Positions 8,682-17,355 are shown, counted from the stretch's first letter. The stretch: DNA of 64,000 nucleotides from Bacteroidaceae bacterium (GCA_017483765.1 JAFUVE010000026.1:1-64000); one strand, 5' to 3'. Notes: generated by a model from the sequence alone, not told the origin. Translations and numbers: made by a program.

Positions 8682-9533
8682 ATGGAAATCAATAACGAAA
8701 AAATCCATAAAAGTACATTAAAAGAGCACCAGGATTGCTCATTTAAGATATTGTTGTTAGTGGACCGTATTTGCCGTGAGAACAACATCTCTTATTTCCT
8801 GACGAACGGCACCTTGCTGGGAGCCGTCCGTCATAAGGGTGTCATCCCTTGGGATGATGATATGGACATAGCCATGTTTCGACCCGAATATGAACGGTTT
8901 GTGCAAATCATTCAGGACTTGTTGCCATCTCCCTATGAGTTTGTAGGTCCTTCGACGAGTGATACATATCCCATGGAGCTTGGCAAGGTGATAGATGGCA
9001 GTACGACGTTGATAGAGCGTTGGAGCTACAACCAACTTGGTGGAGTTTATCTGGACGTGTGGCCATTGGATGCCGTATCTGACAGCCGTATGCTTCGTCG
9101 TCTTCATTTTTCGGCTTACAAGATATTGAACCGCTTGTTGTATATGCGTAACCGTGACCCTTATAAGCGTGGTCATGGCGTCTCCTCGTGGTGGCCCCGC
9201 TTTGTTCAGTTCGCATTTAAGAACTCCACTCTTCAGCGTTGGATGCACAAGGTTCAGACCGCATGTGACTTTGACAAGCACGACAAGGTATGCATGCTTG
9301 ACAACGGTGAGAAGAGCATCATCAGCAAATCGGTGATAGGTCATCGCCGTGACGGTTATGAGTTTGAGGGTCACTTGTTTTACGGTCCGGAGGACTACGA
9401 CACATATCTTCGTGCTCTGTATGGTGACTATATGGAGATACCTCCAGAAAACAAGCGTCGGGTACACCGTCCCGACTATCTGGATTTGCAGCATTCCTAT
9501 CACGATTATAAAGACACAAGAAAATTCAAATGA
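8682..9533 (+). CDS. LicD family phosphotransferase
   Basis: 283 residues from the ATG at 8682; the frame is open far upstream, but that part is antisense to GT2 and overlaps both promoters. The LicD signature is clear: ICRENNISYFLTNGTLLGAVRHKGVIPWDDDMDIAMFRPEYERF, a nucleotidyltransferase-like fold with the DDDMD metal site. LicD proteins transfer phosphocholine or another phospho-substituent onto cell-surface glycans. No membrane segment. Its stop overlaps the start of the next gene (ATGA), an LPS-kinase-like protein, so the two are translationally coupled. Likely decorates LOS or capsule; the group transferred is not predictable, and no choline uptake or activation genes lie nearby. Confidence 0.85.
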   Translation: MEINNEKIHKSTLKEHQDCSFKILLLVDRICRENNISYFLTNGTLLGAVRHKGVIPWDDDMDIAMFRPEYERFVQIIQDLLPSPYEFVGPSTSDTYPMELGKVIDGSTTLIERWSYNQLGGVYLDVWPLDAVSDSRMLRRLHFSAYKILNRLLYMRNRDPYKRGHGVSSWWPRFVQFAFKNSTLQRWMHKVQTACDFDKHDKVCMLDNGEKSIISKSVIGHRRDGYEFEGHLFYGPEDYDTYLRALYGDYMEIPPENKRRVHRPDYLDLQHSYHDYKDTRKFK

Positions 9534-10294
9534 ACATAACGGTCAATCCTTCCTATCAATTCCTTGAAAACTTTATCCGCACCCTGCCGGAAGTTTTCCA
9601 GCATCAAGGCGTCATGCTCCATGACAAGCGTAATGTCGTGAAGTTGTATGAGATTGAAGGATTGAAGTTGGTGGTAAAGCGGTATAAGATTCCGTTGTTC
9701 TTTCAGCGCATAGACTATACTTTTTTCCGCCCATCAAAGGCAAAGCGGGCTTATTTGTTTGCTCTCAGGCTGAAAGAGTTGGGCATCAGCACACCTGAGC
9801 CCATCGCCTATGTAGAATGCAAACGTTCTGGTATTTTCCGTCAGGGCTATTTCGTCTCCACTTATACGTCAGATCCTGACATCAAGTCGAATATCGGTTT
9901 GTTGGACACAGACAGTCAGTTGTTTGACGGGCTGGTTGACTATCTTGTGTTCCTTCATTCGAAAGGCTTTCTTCACGGCGACACCAACCTCTCCAATTTC
10001 CTGTTCCATAAGAAATCTGATGGCCGCTATGAGTTCACGGTGATTGACTTGAACCGGTCTCATTTCCAGGAATCACCAACGAAAGAGGAATGCCTGTCCA
10101 ACCTGATGCGCCTGACGCGTGACCGTGAGCTGTCCTCCCGCATCGTGTCGGCATATGCTGAGAAGCGGGGATGGGATGCAGCGGAATCGGTGGAGTACGT
10201 GAGTCGTCAGATTGACAAATATGAGCGTAAACGGAAAGCACGAAAGTTCTACAAGCAATATGTGAAACGGAAGAACCTTAAAAAAAACGGATGA
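9530..10294 (+). CDS. Kdo/WaaP-family lipopolysaccharide kinase-like protein
   Basis: 254 residues. Kinase-fold features: a Lys in LKLVVKRYKIP, the catalytic loop FLHGDTNLSNFLF (HGDxxxxN) and the metal-binding VIDLNR in place of DFG. This pattern is that of Kdo/heptose kinases (KdkA, WaaP, WaaY), which phosphorylate inner-core sugars. The Arg/Lys-rich tail may bind membrane. Overlaps LicD by 4 bp and lies in a surface-glycan block, which supports a role in LOS modification over a protein-kinase role. Confidence 0.8.
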   Translation: MNITVNPSYQFLENFIRTLPEVFQHQGVMLHDKRNVVKLYEIEGLKLVVKRYKIPLFFQRIDYTFFRPSKAKRAYLFALRLKELGISTPEPIAYVECKRSGIFRQGYFVSTYTSDPDIKSNIGLLDTDSQLFDGLVDYLVFLHSKGFLHGDTNLSNFLFHKKSDGRYEFTVIDLNRSHFQESPTKEECLSNLMRLTRDRELSSRIVSAYAEKRGWDAAESVEYVSRQIDKYERKRKARKFYKQYVKRKNLKKNG

Positions 10295-10318
10295 CAAAAA
10301 CTAAAATTCTCCGTTTTA

Positions 10319-10350
10319 TTTGCATTTTTGATTGTATAATTGTAAATTTG
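10319..10350 (+). promoter_or_regulatory. Bacteroidetes-type promoter
   Basis: TTTG 10319-10322, 20-bp spacer, TAAATTTG 10343-10350, ~25 bp before the ATG at 10376. Confidence 0.65.
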
Positions 10351-10375
10351 CAGATAAATATTACGAAAAAGAGAA

Positions 10376-10966
10376 ATGTTGGTGTTTTTGATCATACTCA
10401 TCCTGCTTTTGGCAGGTTTTGTGGCCTTATGCAATTTTTATGTGTCCTACAGTGCGAAAGGAAAAATATTCCACAATTTGGATAAACTGCCTTTTTATCC
10501 TGTCGGACTCGTGCTGGGCACATCGTCGAAGCGCGACAACGGCGAGCCGAACCAATATTTCGTCAACCGCCTTGACGCCGCAGTCGAACTGCTGAGCCGG
10601 AAGAAGATCAGCCGCGTGATTCTCAGTGGGGGAGTCACTATCGACGGTGAGAACGAACCGCGCGACATGCACCGCTATATGCTGCAGAAGGGTGTGGCTG
10701 AAGACCTTATGGAGGAGGACTGTTCAGGCTGGCGCACCCTCGAGTCAATCAAGAACGCCAAGGACGGCGGCGTGACCCGCATGACCATCATCACGCAGGG
10801 CGACCACGCCGAGCGTGCCTTGTTTCTCGCCCAGAAGATGAAGATGGACTGCGTTGCTTTCGCTGCTCAGGACGTTCATAACGACAAGACCCTCAAGGTG
10901 AAGCTTCACGAGGTGCTGGCCAAAGTGAAAGCCTGCATCGACGTGATTGGGCTGAAAGTGGACTGA
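10376..10966 (+). CDS. YdcF/SanA-type DUF218 membrane protein
   Basis: 196 residues with an N-terminal membrane anchor (MLVFLIILILLLAGFVALCNFYV). The DUF218 domain follows: GLVLGTSSKRDNGEPNQYFVNRLDAAVELL, then VILSGG and the TRMTIITQGDHAERALFLA segment. SanA and ElyC relatives influence envelope permeability, vancomycin exclusion and lipid-carrier balance in E. coli, though the reaction is unproven. Monocistronic with its own promoter; lies next to the LPS genes, consistent with an envelope role. Confidence 0.8.
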   Translation: MLVFLIILILLLAGFVALCNFYVSYSAKGKIFHNLDKLPFYPVGLVLGTSSKRDNGEPNQYFVNRLDAAVELLSRKKISRVILSGGVTIDGENEPRDMHRYMLQKGVAEDLMEEDCSGWRTLESIKNAKDGGVTRMTIITQGDHAERALFLAQKMKMDCVAFAAQDVHNDKTLKVKLHEVLAKVKACIDVIGLKVD

Positions 10967-11044
10967 CTTCCCCGATAGTATCAAAAAAAGTGTTCCCAGT
11001 GCCCTTCTGTCCCCTCAACTTCAAGCCTTAAACATTCCACATCC

Positions 11045-11080
11045 CACATTAAACTTTAAACATTAAACTTTAAACTAAAA
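11045..11080. repeat. Degenerate 7-bp tandem repeat
   Basis: Units such as CACATTA AACTTTA AACATTA AACTTTA AACTAAA directly before the ATG at 11082. Similar heptamer runs occur at 11452-11535, 13219-13256, 32438-32490, 50403-50473, 55394-55454 and 59427-59460. Confidence 0.6.
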
Positions 11081-11081
11081 T

Positions 11082-11450
11082 ATGAATTTCACCCCAGTAA
11101 GCAAAGAAGCATTCGCCATACTGTCGGCATGCAGCCGCAGCCGTCAGCTATTTGGCATATCCGTCGACCCAGTGAGTAAGAACCAGTTCAAATTTGTGTG
11201 GTCGTTCAAGCTGACCCAGGACCAGGCCATCCGTGAGGGCACCGACCAGCGGAGCGTGAGAGGCCAGGTTGTCCCCGACGAAAACTTCAATTTCTGCCCT
11301 TATTGCGGAGGCCAGACCTTTGCACAGTGCGGCAAATGCGGACATTTCATCTGCTATAATGAGGAGACCACCGAATGTCCCATCTGCCACGTTCGCATCG
11401 GCGGAATCACCGAGGCCAGCGACTTCTCGTTCGGAGGAGGAGGCTATTGA
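11082..11450 (+). CDS. Small zinc-ribbon protein of the kinase/VWA/PP2C cluster
   Basis: 122 residues, no signal peptide. The first ~60 residues (VSKEAFAILSACSRSRQLFGISVDPVSKNQFKFVWSFKL) are not recognised. The C-terminal half carries paired CxxC motifs (FCPYCGGQTFAQCGKCGHFICY, then ECPICHVRIGG), like the metal-binding C-terminal domain found on TerY-type VWA proteins. It ends in a Gly-rich tail (FGGGGY). Here it is a stand-alone gene upstream of the kinase and VWA genes, so it may be the split-off zinc domain of a TerY-like partner. Probably a cytoplasmic adaptor. Confidence 0.7.
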   Translation: MNFTPVSKEAFAILSACSRSRQLFGISVDPVSKNQFKFVWSFKLTQDQAIREGTDQRSVRGQVVPDENFNFCPYCGGQTFAQCGKCGHFICYNEETTECPICHVRIGGITEASDFSFGGGGY

Positions 11451-11560
11451 ATACTTTGAAATTTGAAATTTGAGATTTGAAATTTAGCCATGCGGACGGA
11501 AAGAACTTTGAAATTTGAGGTTTGAGGTTTAAGCCATGCGGACGGATTGGTTGATTAAAT

Positions 11561-11706
11561 TCTAGAAATTCTAGAGATTCTAGAAAAACTAGAGATTCTA
11601 GAAAAACTAGTATAACTAGAGAATCTAGAAGAACTAGAGATTCTAGAAAAACTAGAGAATCTAGAAGAAACTAGAAAATCTAGAAAAACTAGAAACTTTA
11701 GAAAAA
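11561..11706. repeat. Degenerate 9-bp tandem repeat (CTAGANNNN)
   Basis: About 15 units of CTAGA plus four variable bases (aatt, gatt, aaaa, gaat, agaa), with one 10-bp unit. It fills the gap before the kinase gene; the remainder of 11451-11753 is heptamer repeat and AT-rich leader. Confidence 0.85.
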
Positions 11707-11753
11707 ACATAGCCTGCTAAAAATAACGAAGAATAACTAAAAACTTATATACT

Positions 11754-13031
11754 ATGGATTTAAAGAAAGGACAGATTGTTCACCTGACGACAGGTGGAAT
11801 GACATGTACAGTGATTGAGGAGCTCGGCCGCGGAGGCCAAGGGACAGTATATAAAGTGGACCTTGGCGGCAAGAAGATGGCCCTCAAGTGGTATCATATT
11901 CCTCCAGACGAGAAGTTCTACAAGAATCTGCAGAAGAACGTTGACGCCGGCGCTCCTTCCGATGCCTTTATCTGGCCGGAGTTCCTAACGGTGAGGGAGA
12001 ACGGCAGCTACGGCTATGTCATGAAGCTTCGCCCTTCGGGATATTACGAGTTCGGCCAGTATCTGCTGGCCCGCCATCAGATGAAGTCGCTCTCCGCCAT
12101 CTTCGCTGCCGCGATGAAGATATGCAACGGTTTCAAGCTGCTTCACCGTTATGGCTACAGCTATCAGGACCTGAACGACGGCAACTTCTTCATCCGTCCT
12201 GACGACGGCGACGTGCTCATCTGCGACAACGACAACGTCTATCCCCAGGGTGAGAAATCGGGTATCATGGGCAAGGCCCGGTATATGGCTCCTGAGATTG
12301 TGGCTGGCGGTATTCCCGATAAGTACAGCGACCGGTATTCACTCACTGTATTGCTGTTCATGCTCATCTACCTGAACCATCCGCTTGAGGGCGCGAGGGT
12401 AGCAGCCTGCCCCTGCATGACGGAAGGCAACGAGAAGAAGTTCTATGGAAGTGAGGCGCTGTTTATCTACGACCGTCAGAATAACACGAACCTGCCGGTT
12501 CGTGGCGTCCACACGAATGTGATCCGCCGTTGGCCAGCCTTTCCGAAGTTGCTTCGCGAGACCTTCATGGACCAGCTGAGCCAGGAGAAGCTGAAGAACC
12601 CTACGACTCGTATGGTTGAGTCGATGTGGGAGAATGTCATCGCCAAGGTTCGCGACACGTTGGTGATATGTCCTAAGTGCCGTCAGGAGACTTTCGTTGA
12701 AGGTTCTCAGACCACAGGGAAGTGTATAGAATGTGGTGCCCAGTTCGACATCACCCGTCGTCTGGTGATGGGCGACCGTTCTATGGTTCTCACTCCTGGC
12801 ACCTGCCTGTTTATTGATATGGACAACAAGCCGGACATCAAGGTTCAGACGAGCAGCAGCGGCGAGATGATGCTGCAGAACGTGTCGACCAGCAGCTGGA
12901 ACGTGGAGACACCAAGCGGAAAAATCCGTCAGGTGAATGTCAACGACTGCCTGCCCACCCGTCCAGGACTGAAAATCTCCTTCGGCACCAGCATCGAAGG
13001 GGCTCCCAACGCAAAAGCGGAAGTCAAATAA
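11754..13031 (+). CDS. Ser/Thr protein kinase with C-terminal zinc ribbon
   Basis: 425 residues, cytoplasmic. The kinase domain spans ~15-300: Gly-rich loop LGRGGQGTVYKV (24-35), Lys45 in ALKWY, catalytic loop YQDLNDGN (Asp140, Asn145) and APE (180-182). The HRD motif is YQD and DFG is replaced by DND (159-161), so the metal Asp is kept but the rest is atypical. A zinc ribbon follows (CPKC 307-310, CIECG 325-329). The last ~80 residues resemble a small beta domain that could recognise a partner. Kinase, VWA, PP2C and zinc-ribbon genes together match the TerY-phosphorylation triad known from comparative genomics, where the kinase and phosphatase are thought to act on the VWA protein. The role here is inferred from that context. 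Confidence 0.85.
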   Translation: MDLKKGQIVHLTTGGMTCTVIEELGRGGQGTVYKVDLGGKKMALKWYHIPPDEKFYKNLQKNVDAGAPSDAFIWPEFLTVRENGSYGYVMKLRPSGYYEFGQYLLARHQMKSLSAIFAAAMKICNGFKLLHRYGYSYQDLNDGNFFIRPDDGDVLICDNDNVYPQGEKSGIMGKARYMAPEIVAGGIPDKYSDRYSLTVLLFMLIYLNHPLEGARVAACPCMTEGNEKKFYGSEALFIYDRQNNTNLPVRGVHTNVIRRWPAFPKLLRETFMDQLSQEKLKNPTTRMVESMWENVIAKVRDTLVICPKCRQETFVEGSQTTGKCIECGAQFDITRRLVMGDRSMVLTPGTCLFIDMDNKPDIKVQTSSSGEMMLQNVSTSSWNVETPSGKIRQVNVNDCLPTRPGLKISFGTSIEGAPNAKAEVK

Positions 13032-13052
13032 CTTTGAAATTTGAACTTTATT

Positions 13053-13121
13053 GACATGATTTTCGGCTGCGCTCAACAAAGCTCAAGCAAGCTTGGCTTT
13101 GTATTCGCTTGCACGAAAATT
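13053..13121. repeat. ~70-bp hairpin element, copy 1
   Basis: Imperfect palindrome from CATGATTTTCGGCTGCGCTC to CGCTTGCACGAAAATT with AAGCTTGG near its centre. Six copies in the window: 13053, 31538, 47171, 50210, 57380 (reversed) and 62108. All are intergenic. Confidence 0.8.
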
Positions 13122-13159
13122 GAAATTTGAAATTTATAGTTACTCCGCCTACCCACTAA

Positions 13160-13204
13160 TTCTAGAATCTCTAGAAAGTCTAGAATCTCTAGTCCCTATA
13201 GAAA
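13160..13204. repeat. Degenerate 9-bp tandem repeat (CTAGANNNN)
   Basis: Five units (CTAGAATCT, CTAGAAAGT, CTAGAATCT, CTAGTCCCT, ATAGAAATT) between the kinase and VWA genes, followed by a heptamer run up to the ATG. Confidence 0.75.
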
Positions 13205-13260
13205 TTCTAACTTCCCTCTCAACACTAAACTCTCAACTTTAAACTAAAAACTAAAATATT

Positions 13261-13995
13261 ATGAGCTTAATAGATGTAGAAAGCGTTCCACGCAGAACGA
13301 TGACCCTCTTCTTCCTGGCTGACACCTCCGGAAGTATGAGCGGTAACAAAATTGGTGCACTCAACGATGCAATCACAAACATCATGCCGATGATCAGTGA
13401 GATTTCGAACACAAACCCTGACGCCGAGATCAAGGTGGCTGCCCTGCAGTTCTCCAGCGGCACGAGCTGGCTGTACGACGAGCCTAAGAGCGCGAGCGAC
13501 TTCATCTGGCAGGACCAGAGCGCAGGCGGTCTGACTTCGCTTGGCGAGGCCTGCATCCAGCTGGAGAAGGTGCTCCACCGCGACGGATTCATGAAGTCGG
13601 CCAGTGGCAGTTATGCTCCGGTGGTGATTCTCCTGTCCGACGGTGGTGCCACCGACGACTACGATAAGGGCATCGAGAAGTTGAAACTGAACAACTGGTT
13701 CAAGGCTGCCATCAAGATTGCCATCGCCATCGGCGACGACTGCGACAAGGACGAGCTGAAGAAATTCACAGGCAACCTGGAGGCTGTCATCGAGGTACAC
13801 AACATCGAGGCCTTGAAGCAGATTATCCGTATCGTGGCAGTCACTTCCTCTCAGATTGGCAGCAAGAGCACGTCTGCCACCGACGCTACCAAGCAGGATC
13901 AGGTGGTTGAGGAAATCAAGAATCAGATTGACAATGTGGATGGTGCCAACACCGCTGCCGACCCTTCACAGGCCACTGATGACTACTGGGACTAA
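13261..13995 (+). CDS. VWA domain protein (TerY-like)
   Basis: 244 residues, cytoplasmic. The von Willebrand A fold fills residues ~12-200: MIDAS motif DTSGSMSG (Asp21, Ser23, Ser25), the Thr in AGGLTSLGEA, and LLSDGGATDDYD with the distal Asp. Gene size, MIDAS sequence and neighbours fit TerY-like proteins of tellurite/stress-type systems. The C-terminus is a polar, Asp/Gln-rich tail without the zinc domain usual in TerY; that domain is found separately in the gene at 11082. Probably the metal-dependent hub bound or phosphorylated by the adjacent kinase and reset by the PP2C gene downstream. Confidence 0.85.
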   Translation: MSLIDVESVPRRTMTLFFLADTSGSMSGNKIGALNDAITNIMPMISEISNTNPDAEIKVAALQFSSGTSWLYDEPKSASDFIWQDQSAGGLTSLGEACIQLEKVLHRDGFMKSASGSYAPVVILLSDGGATDDYDKGIEKLKLNNWFKAAIKIAIAIGDDCDKDELKKFTGNLEAVIEVHNIEALKQIIRIVAVTSSQIGSKSTSATDATKQDQVVEEIKNQIDNVDGANTAADPSQATDDYWD

Positions 13996-14006
13996 AATGT
14001 GTTTTT

Positions 14007-14050
14007 GAAATTTGAGGTTTGAGATTACTAAATTTCAAACCTCAAATTTC
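14007..14050. promoter_or_regulatory. 16-bp perfect inverted repeat between VWA and PP2C genes
   Basis: GAAATTTGAGGTTTGA (14007-14022) and its exact complement (14035-14050) with a 12-bp loop, ending 14 bp before the PP2C ATG. It is built from heptamer-repeat units and has no T-run. It could attenuate or stabilise the transcript. Confidence 0.55.
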
Positions 14051-14064
14051 AAATTTCAAACTAT

Positions 14065-15546
14065 ATGATTGAAAGTATAAATATCCATTGTCTGGGTGAG
14101 AGTCATAAGGACTCTGGCAAGCCTTGTCAGGACTATTCTTACAGCAGTGTTGAAGACGGACTGGCCATTGCCGTCGTGTGCGACGGGCATGGAGGCGAGC
14201 GCTATTTCCGCAGCGACGTTGGTTCGAAGACGGCGACGGAGGTGATCGTGGAGGTTGTGAAAGACTTTGTTGAGCACACCGAATCTGATGATTTCAAAAA
14301 AAGCGCATACACTGCTGAGGGAGTCATCACCGGCAACGACAAGAAACTCACTGCGATCGACGTGAAATTCCGTCAGATGTTCTCGTCCATCATCACGCTC
14401 TGGAACGAGCGGATTGACAAGCATGCCCATGAATTTCCCCTCACGGAGTGGGAAGAGGAGCATGTGCCTCAGAAGTATCTCGATGAGTTTCGGAAGAACC
14501 TCGTCGTACCTCCTGCCGAGTCCACGCTCAACAAGCAATATGGATGCACGCTCATGGCTTATGTACAGACAGCTGACTATTGGTTTGCGTTCCATTTGGG
14601 CGACGGCAAATGCCTGTCGTTCCATAAGGAAATCAACTTCCACGGCGAGCACAAGGTGTGGGACGAACCCATTCCCTGGGACGACCGCTGCTTCCTGAAC
14701 AAGACCACGTCCATCTGCGACTCCGACGCCATCAACGAATTCCGCTACTGCTATGGCAACCAGACTTCCATGCCTGTGGCGGTCTTCCTGGGCAGCGACG
14801 GCATCGACGACACCTACGGTGAGATGGAGAACATCGCCAACTTCTATGTTGAGATTCTCAAGATCATCGCCAAGGACGGGCGGAATTCCGCCCTTCAGCA
14901 GCTGAGGGACGACCTTCCCATCATCTCTCGTATCGGAAGCAAGGACGATTGCTCCGTGGCTGTGATTTACAACAACGTAGACGTTAATACCAACATCGGT
15001 CCGTTCATCAAGTTCCAGATGGACTATATGGACGTGCAGGCGGAGGAACAGGCTGAACGGATAAAGAAGCTGACAGAGAAGAAGCAGTCGCTCGAAAAGA
15101 GCATCCACCGCTGGGATGCCGACCGCAAGAAGGCCTCGATTGAGCTGGACTATGCTTGCAAGGACCTGGTGAAGGCGTCCGACCGCCTCGAAATCCTCAA
15201 TGGTAAGATTGCGTTCCTGGCCAAGGAGCACCAGTCCTTGTCGCACGACGAGCTGCCTCCTCTGCCAGACTACAGCGAGATCATCGAGCAGGCCAAAGAA
15301 GAGATGGCTACTGAAGAAACGGATGAAAAGCCGGAAGATGAGCTGAATCCTCCAGTTCCAGAGGCTGAGTCAAGCCCGGAGTCTGAGCAAATGCCAAGCT
15401 TGGTGCCGGTTTCAGATTCTGAACTGGAGCCAACCCTAGAGTCCGAGCCCGCTCCCGCAAGTGATTCCGAGTCCGACTTGGATGAAGTTTCGTCAACAGA
15501 GTCAGCTCCTGATCCAGCTACCGCAAGTGATCCCGAGGTTTCGTGA
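14065..15546 (+). CDS. PP2C-type protein phosphatase with coiled coil and acidic tail
   Basis: 493 residues, no signal peptide. The PP2C domain (~1-315) shows the metal-site motifs CQDYSY (Asp23), VCDGHGGERYF (Asp40) and FLGSDGIDDTYGEME, then DDCSVAVIY near the end of the domain, all needed for a Mn/Mg-dependent phosphatase. A heptad-rich coiled coil follows (~320-400, EEQAERIKKLTEKKQSLEKSI). The last ~80 residues are a low-complexity Ser/Glu/Pro tail (SESEPTLESEPAPASDSESD type repeats). In the kinase-VWA-PP2C group it is the expected opposing phosphatase. The tail may vary in length between strains because it is made of short repeats. Confidence 0.85.
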   Translation: MIESINIHCLGESHKDSGKPCQDYSYSSVEDGLAIAVVCDGHGGERYFRSDVGSKTATEVIVEVVKDFVEHTESDDFKKSAYTAEGVITGNDKKLTAIDVKFRQMFSSIITLWNERIDKHAHEFPLTEWEEEHVPQKYLDEFRKNLVVPPAESTLNKQYGCTLMAYVQTADYWFAFHLGDGKCLSFHKEINFHGEHKVWDEPIPWDDRCFLNKTTSICDSDAINEFRYCYGNQTSMPVAVFLGSDGIDDTYGEMENIANFYVEILKIIAKDGRNSALQQLRDDLPIISRIGSKDDCSVAVIYNNVDVNTNIGPFIKFQMDYMDVQAEEQAERIKKLTEKKQSLEKSIHRWDADRKKASIELDYACKDLVKASDRLEILNGKIAFLAKEHQSLSHDELPPLPDYSEIIEQAKEEMATEETDEKPEDELNPPVPEAESSPESEQMPSLVPVSDSELEPTLESEPAPASDSESDLDEVSSTESAPDPATASDPEVS

Positions 15547-15565
15547 TTTCGCGAGTTCCCGTCTG

Positions 15566-15782
15566 CACTGGGGTTGTGGACGTCCTCGTCCGCATAATGA
15601 GCCGGCGAAGCACGGCCAAGCCGTGTGTTATTATCACCCGTCTCGGGCATCGAGCCCTCGACGTCTGGCGCGGACGGGGAAGTCCACGCCCCCAGTCTGG
15701 TCGAGTTCAGTACGTCTACTATTGCGTCATTGCACTGGGGTTGTGGACGTCCTCGTCCGCACAATGAGCCGGCGAAGCACGG
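15566..15782. repeat. GTGGACGTCCTCGTCCGC elements, two direct copies and one inverted
   Basis: Copy one starts at 15566 (CACTGGGGTTGTGGACGTCC) and runs into AGCCGGCGAAGCACGG. Copy two starts at 15733. An inverted, diverged copy lies at 15670-15696. More copies are at 30955-31011 and, diverged, 37059-37120. Each can form a GGACG/CGTCC hairpin. The elements fill the gap 15547-15851; reading frames through them are not genes. Confidence 0.7.
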
Positions 15783-15851
15783 CTTCCCGATGTATGCTGA
15801 ATTTCCGCGCCCATTCCGTCCGCATGGCATTTTTCACTATTCACTATTCAC

Positions 15852-17117
15852 TTGACCCCCTCTCCCCTCCATATCGCATTGCGGCAGTTGGTGGACACCC
15901 ACACCTCCGCAATTTATTCAGACGAGAAATTGATTAATTTCTTGTCTGATTTTTCGGTGTTCAATCCCCCGTTGCTGCGCCATGTGCTGAAGGGCATCGT
16001 GTCGGGAGGTTATGCCCGCGGGCTGGCCCACCTCCAGTCTCATGCCACAGACTGGCAAGTCTTTGTCAGCGAGTCCTCTGGCAAGATCGTGCGTCGGGAG
16101 GGATATGAGAGCCGGTATGTCGTCTTTTGTTTTCAGTGCCTGGCTTATGGCCTGCGCCTGACCGACACCGTGGATTATCGGCTTGTTGGGGACAATGCCG
16201 CTGAGACAACCGTGACGGAGAACAATCAACCTGGCAGCCACTATCAGAAAGACACGAACGGAGATTCCAACTATCAGAAATCCGGACGCAGCGGCGGTTC
16301 TTCTTCTTCTGCCTCCAACCCCTCAGGCTCTTCTGCCCAGCGTCCGAAAAAGGGAAGCAACGGCTTGTTTTTTGCCTTGCTTGTCTGTCTGATTGCCGTC
16401 ATTGCCTACGCAGGTGTCAAAATATGGAAAAACAAGCAGGAGGAAGATCATGCCACGACGGTGGAAGTCCGGCGGACGAATCCCGGCCGCCAGTCGTCGG
16501 CCAACGACCTTTCTGATGCGGACCCATCCAGTGACTTGTCAGATTCGGACGATGCGTCAGGCCAGTACGCGGATGCCCATTCGCGCTATGACTATGTCTA
16601 CAGTTATTCGTCGTCCTACAGGGGTATGGCGAAGGTGGAGCAAGGCGGTAAGTACGGGCTTATAGACAAGGCCGGGCATGAGGTGGTACCGCCTGTCTAC
16701 GACTATCTATACAGTTTCTCCACGTCGTATGGCGACATGATGAAGGTGGAGCAGGACGGCAAGTACGGGCTGCTGGACGAGCAGGGCAGGGTTGTGCTTC
16801 CTGTGGAATACGACTATCTTTACAGCTTTTCCTCCTCATACGGAGGGTTGATGAAGGTGGAGAAGGGGAAGAAACTGGGTCTGGTCAACAGGAACGGCCA
16901 AGTGGTTTTGCCGGTTGCCTACGACTATATCTATAATGTCTCCACCACGTACGACGGTCTGATGCGGGTGGAGCAGAACCGCCTGTATGGGCTTGTCAGC
17001 AAATCGGGGGAGGTGGTGCTTCCCGTGAAATATGAGTATATCCACTCCTGTAAGAATGGCCGTGCAAAGGTGACTTACCAGGGGATGGACATGGAGGTGG
17101 ATATGGGAAAATATTAA
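15852..17117 (+). CDS. Membrane protein with WG (KWG) repeats
   Basis: 421 residues from a TTG start; no in-frame ATG or GTG follows the last upstream stop, so the start is uncertain. Residues 1-110 form a small helical domain of unknown type (LRQLVDTHTSAIYSDEKLINFL). A Ser/Asn/Gly linker leads to one membrane segment (~174-195, GLFFALLVCLIAVIAYAGVKIW). After a polar linker come about five WG-type repeats (~255-415) of the pattern KYGLIDKAGHEVVPPVYDYLYSF, each followed by a KVE segment. WG repeats are beta-rich and probably bind ligands or proteins outside the membrane. Last gene of the kinase/VWA/PP2C cluster, so it may be its membrane sensor or output. Confidence 0.75.
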   Translation: MTPSPLHIALRQLVDTHTSAIYSDEKLINFLSDFSVFNPPLLRHVLKGIVSGGYARGLAHLQSHATDWQVFVSESSGKIVRREGYESRYVVFCFQCLAYGLRLTDTVDYRLVGDNAAETTVTENNQPGSHYQKDTNGDSNYQKSGRSGGSSSSASNPSGSSAQRPKKGSNGLFFALLVCLIAVIAYAGVKIWKNKQEEDHATTVEVRRTNPGRQSSANDLSDADPSSDLSDSDDASGQYADAHSRYDYVYSYSSSYRGMAKVEQGGKYGLIDKAGHEVVPPVYDYLYSFSTSYGDMMKVEQDGKYGLLDEQGRVVLPVEYDYLYSFSSSYGGLMKVEKGKKLGLVNRNGQVVLPVAYDYIYNVSTTYDGLMRVEQNRLYGLVSKSGEVVLPVKYEYIHSCKNGRAKVTYQGMDMEVDMGKY

Positions 17118-17155
17118 TGCAAACACCTACAAACGAAAGGAAACAGACTCTGTTT

Positions 17156-17355
17156 AGGCATGTTCTAATAATTAATTAATCCTTAAGAATTGGCTTCGCC
17201 GAATCAGCTCTCGCTTGGCAAATATCAAGCAAGCTTTTATGGCTCTCGCTACTTGATGATTTGAACCGTAGCTCGCTACGCTTCTGCGGGTTTTCGAACA
17301 AATCTGCTCAAAAAAAGTCTAAGCACAGCTTAAAGCTAATTTTTAGAACCTGCCT
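17156..17355. mobile_element. 200-bp MITE-like element with terminal inverted repeats, copy 1
   Basis: Left end AGGCATGTTCTAATAATTA and right end the complement of AGGCAGGTTCTAAAAATTA, so the ends are ~19-bp inverted repeats with few mismatches. The interior contains CGTAGCTCGCTACGCTTC and CAAATCTGCTCAAAAA and no gene. A second copy lies at 26417-26595. The right end supplies the last codons and the stop of the regulator gene at 17336. Confidence 0.7.

Noticed and set aside
11561..11706. CRISPR array
   Set aside because: The repeat unit is 9 bp with no spacers and no cas genes in the window.
14056..15246. Open frame on the minus strand opposite the PP2C gene
   Set aside because: Antisense shadow of a gene with clear catalytic motifs.
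15461..15937. Overlapping open frames between the PP2C and WG-repeat genes
   Set aside because: They run through repeated GTGGACGTCC elements and encode repetitive nonsense.
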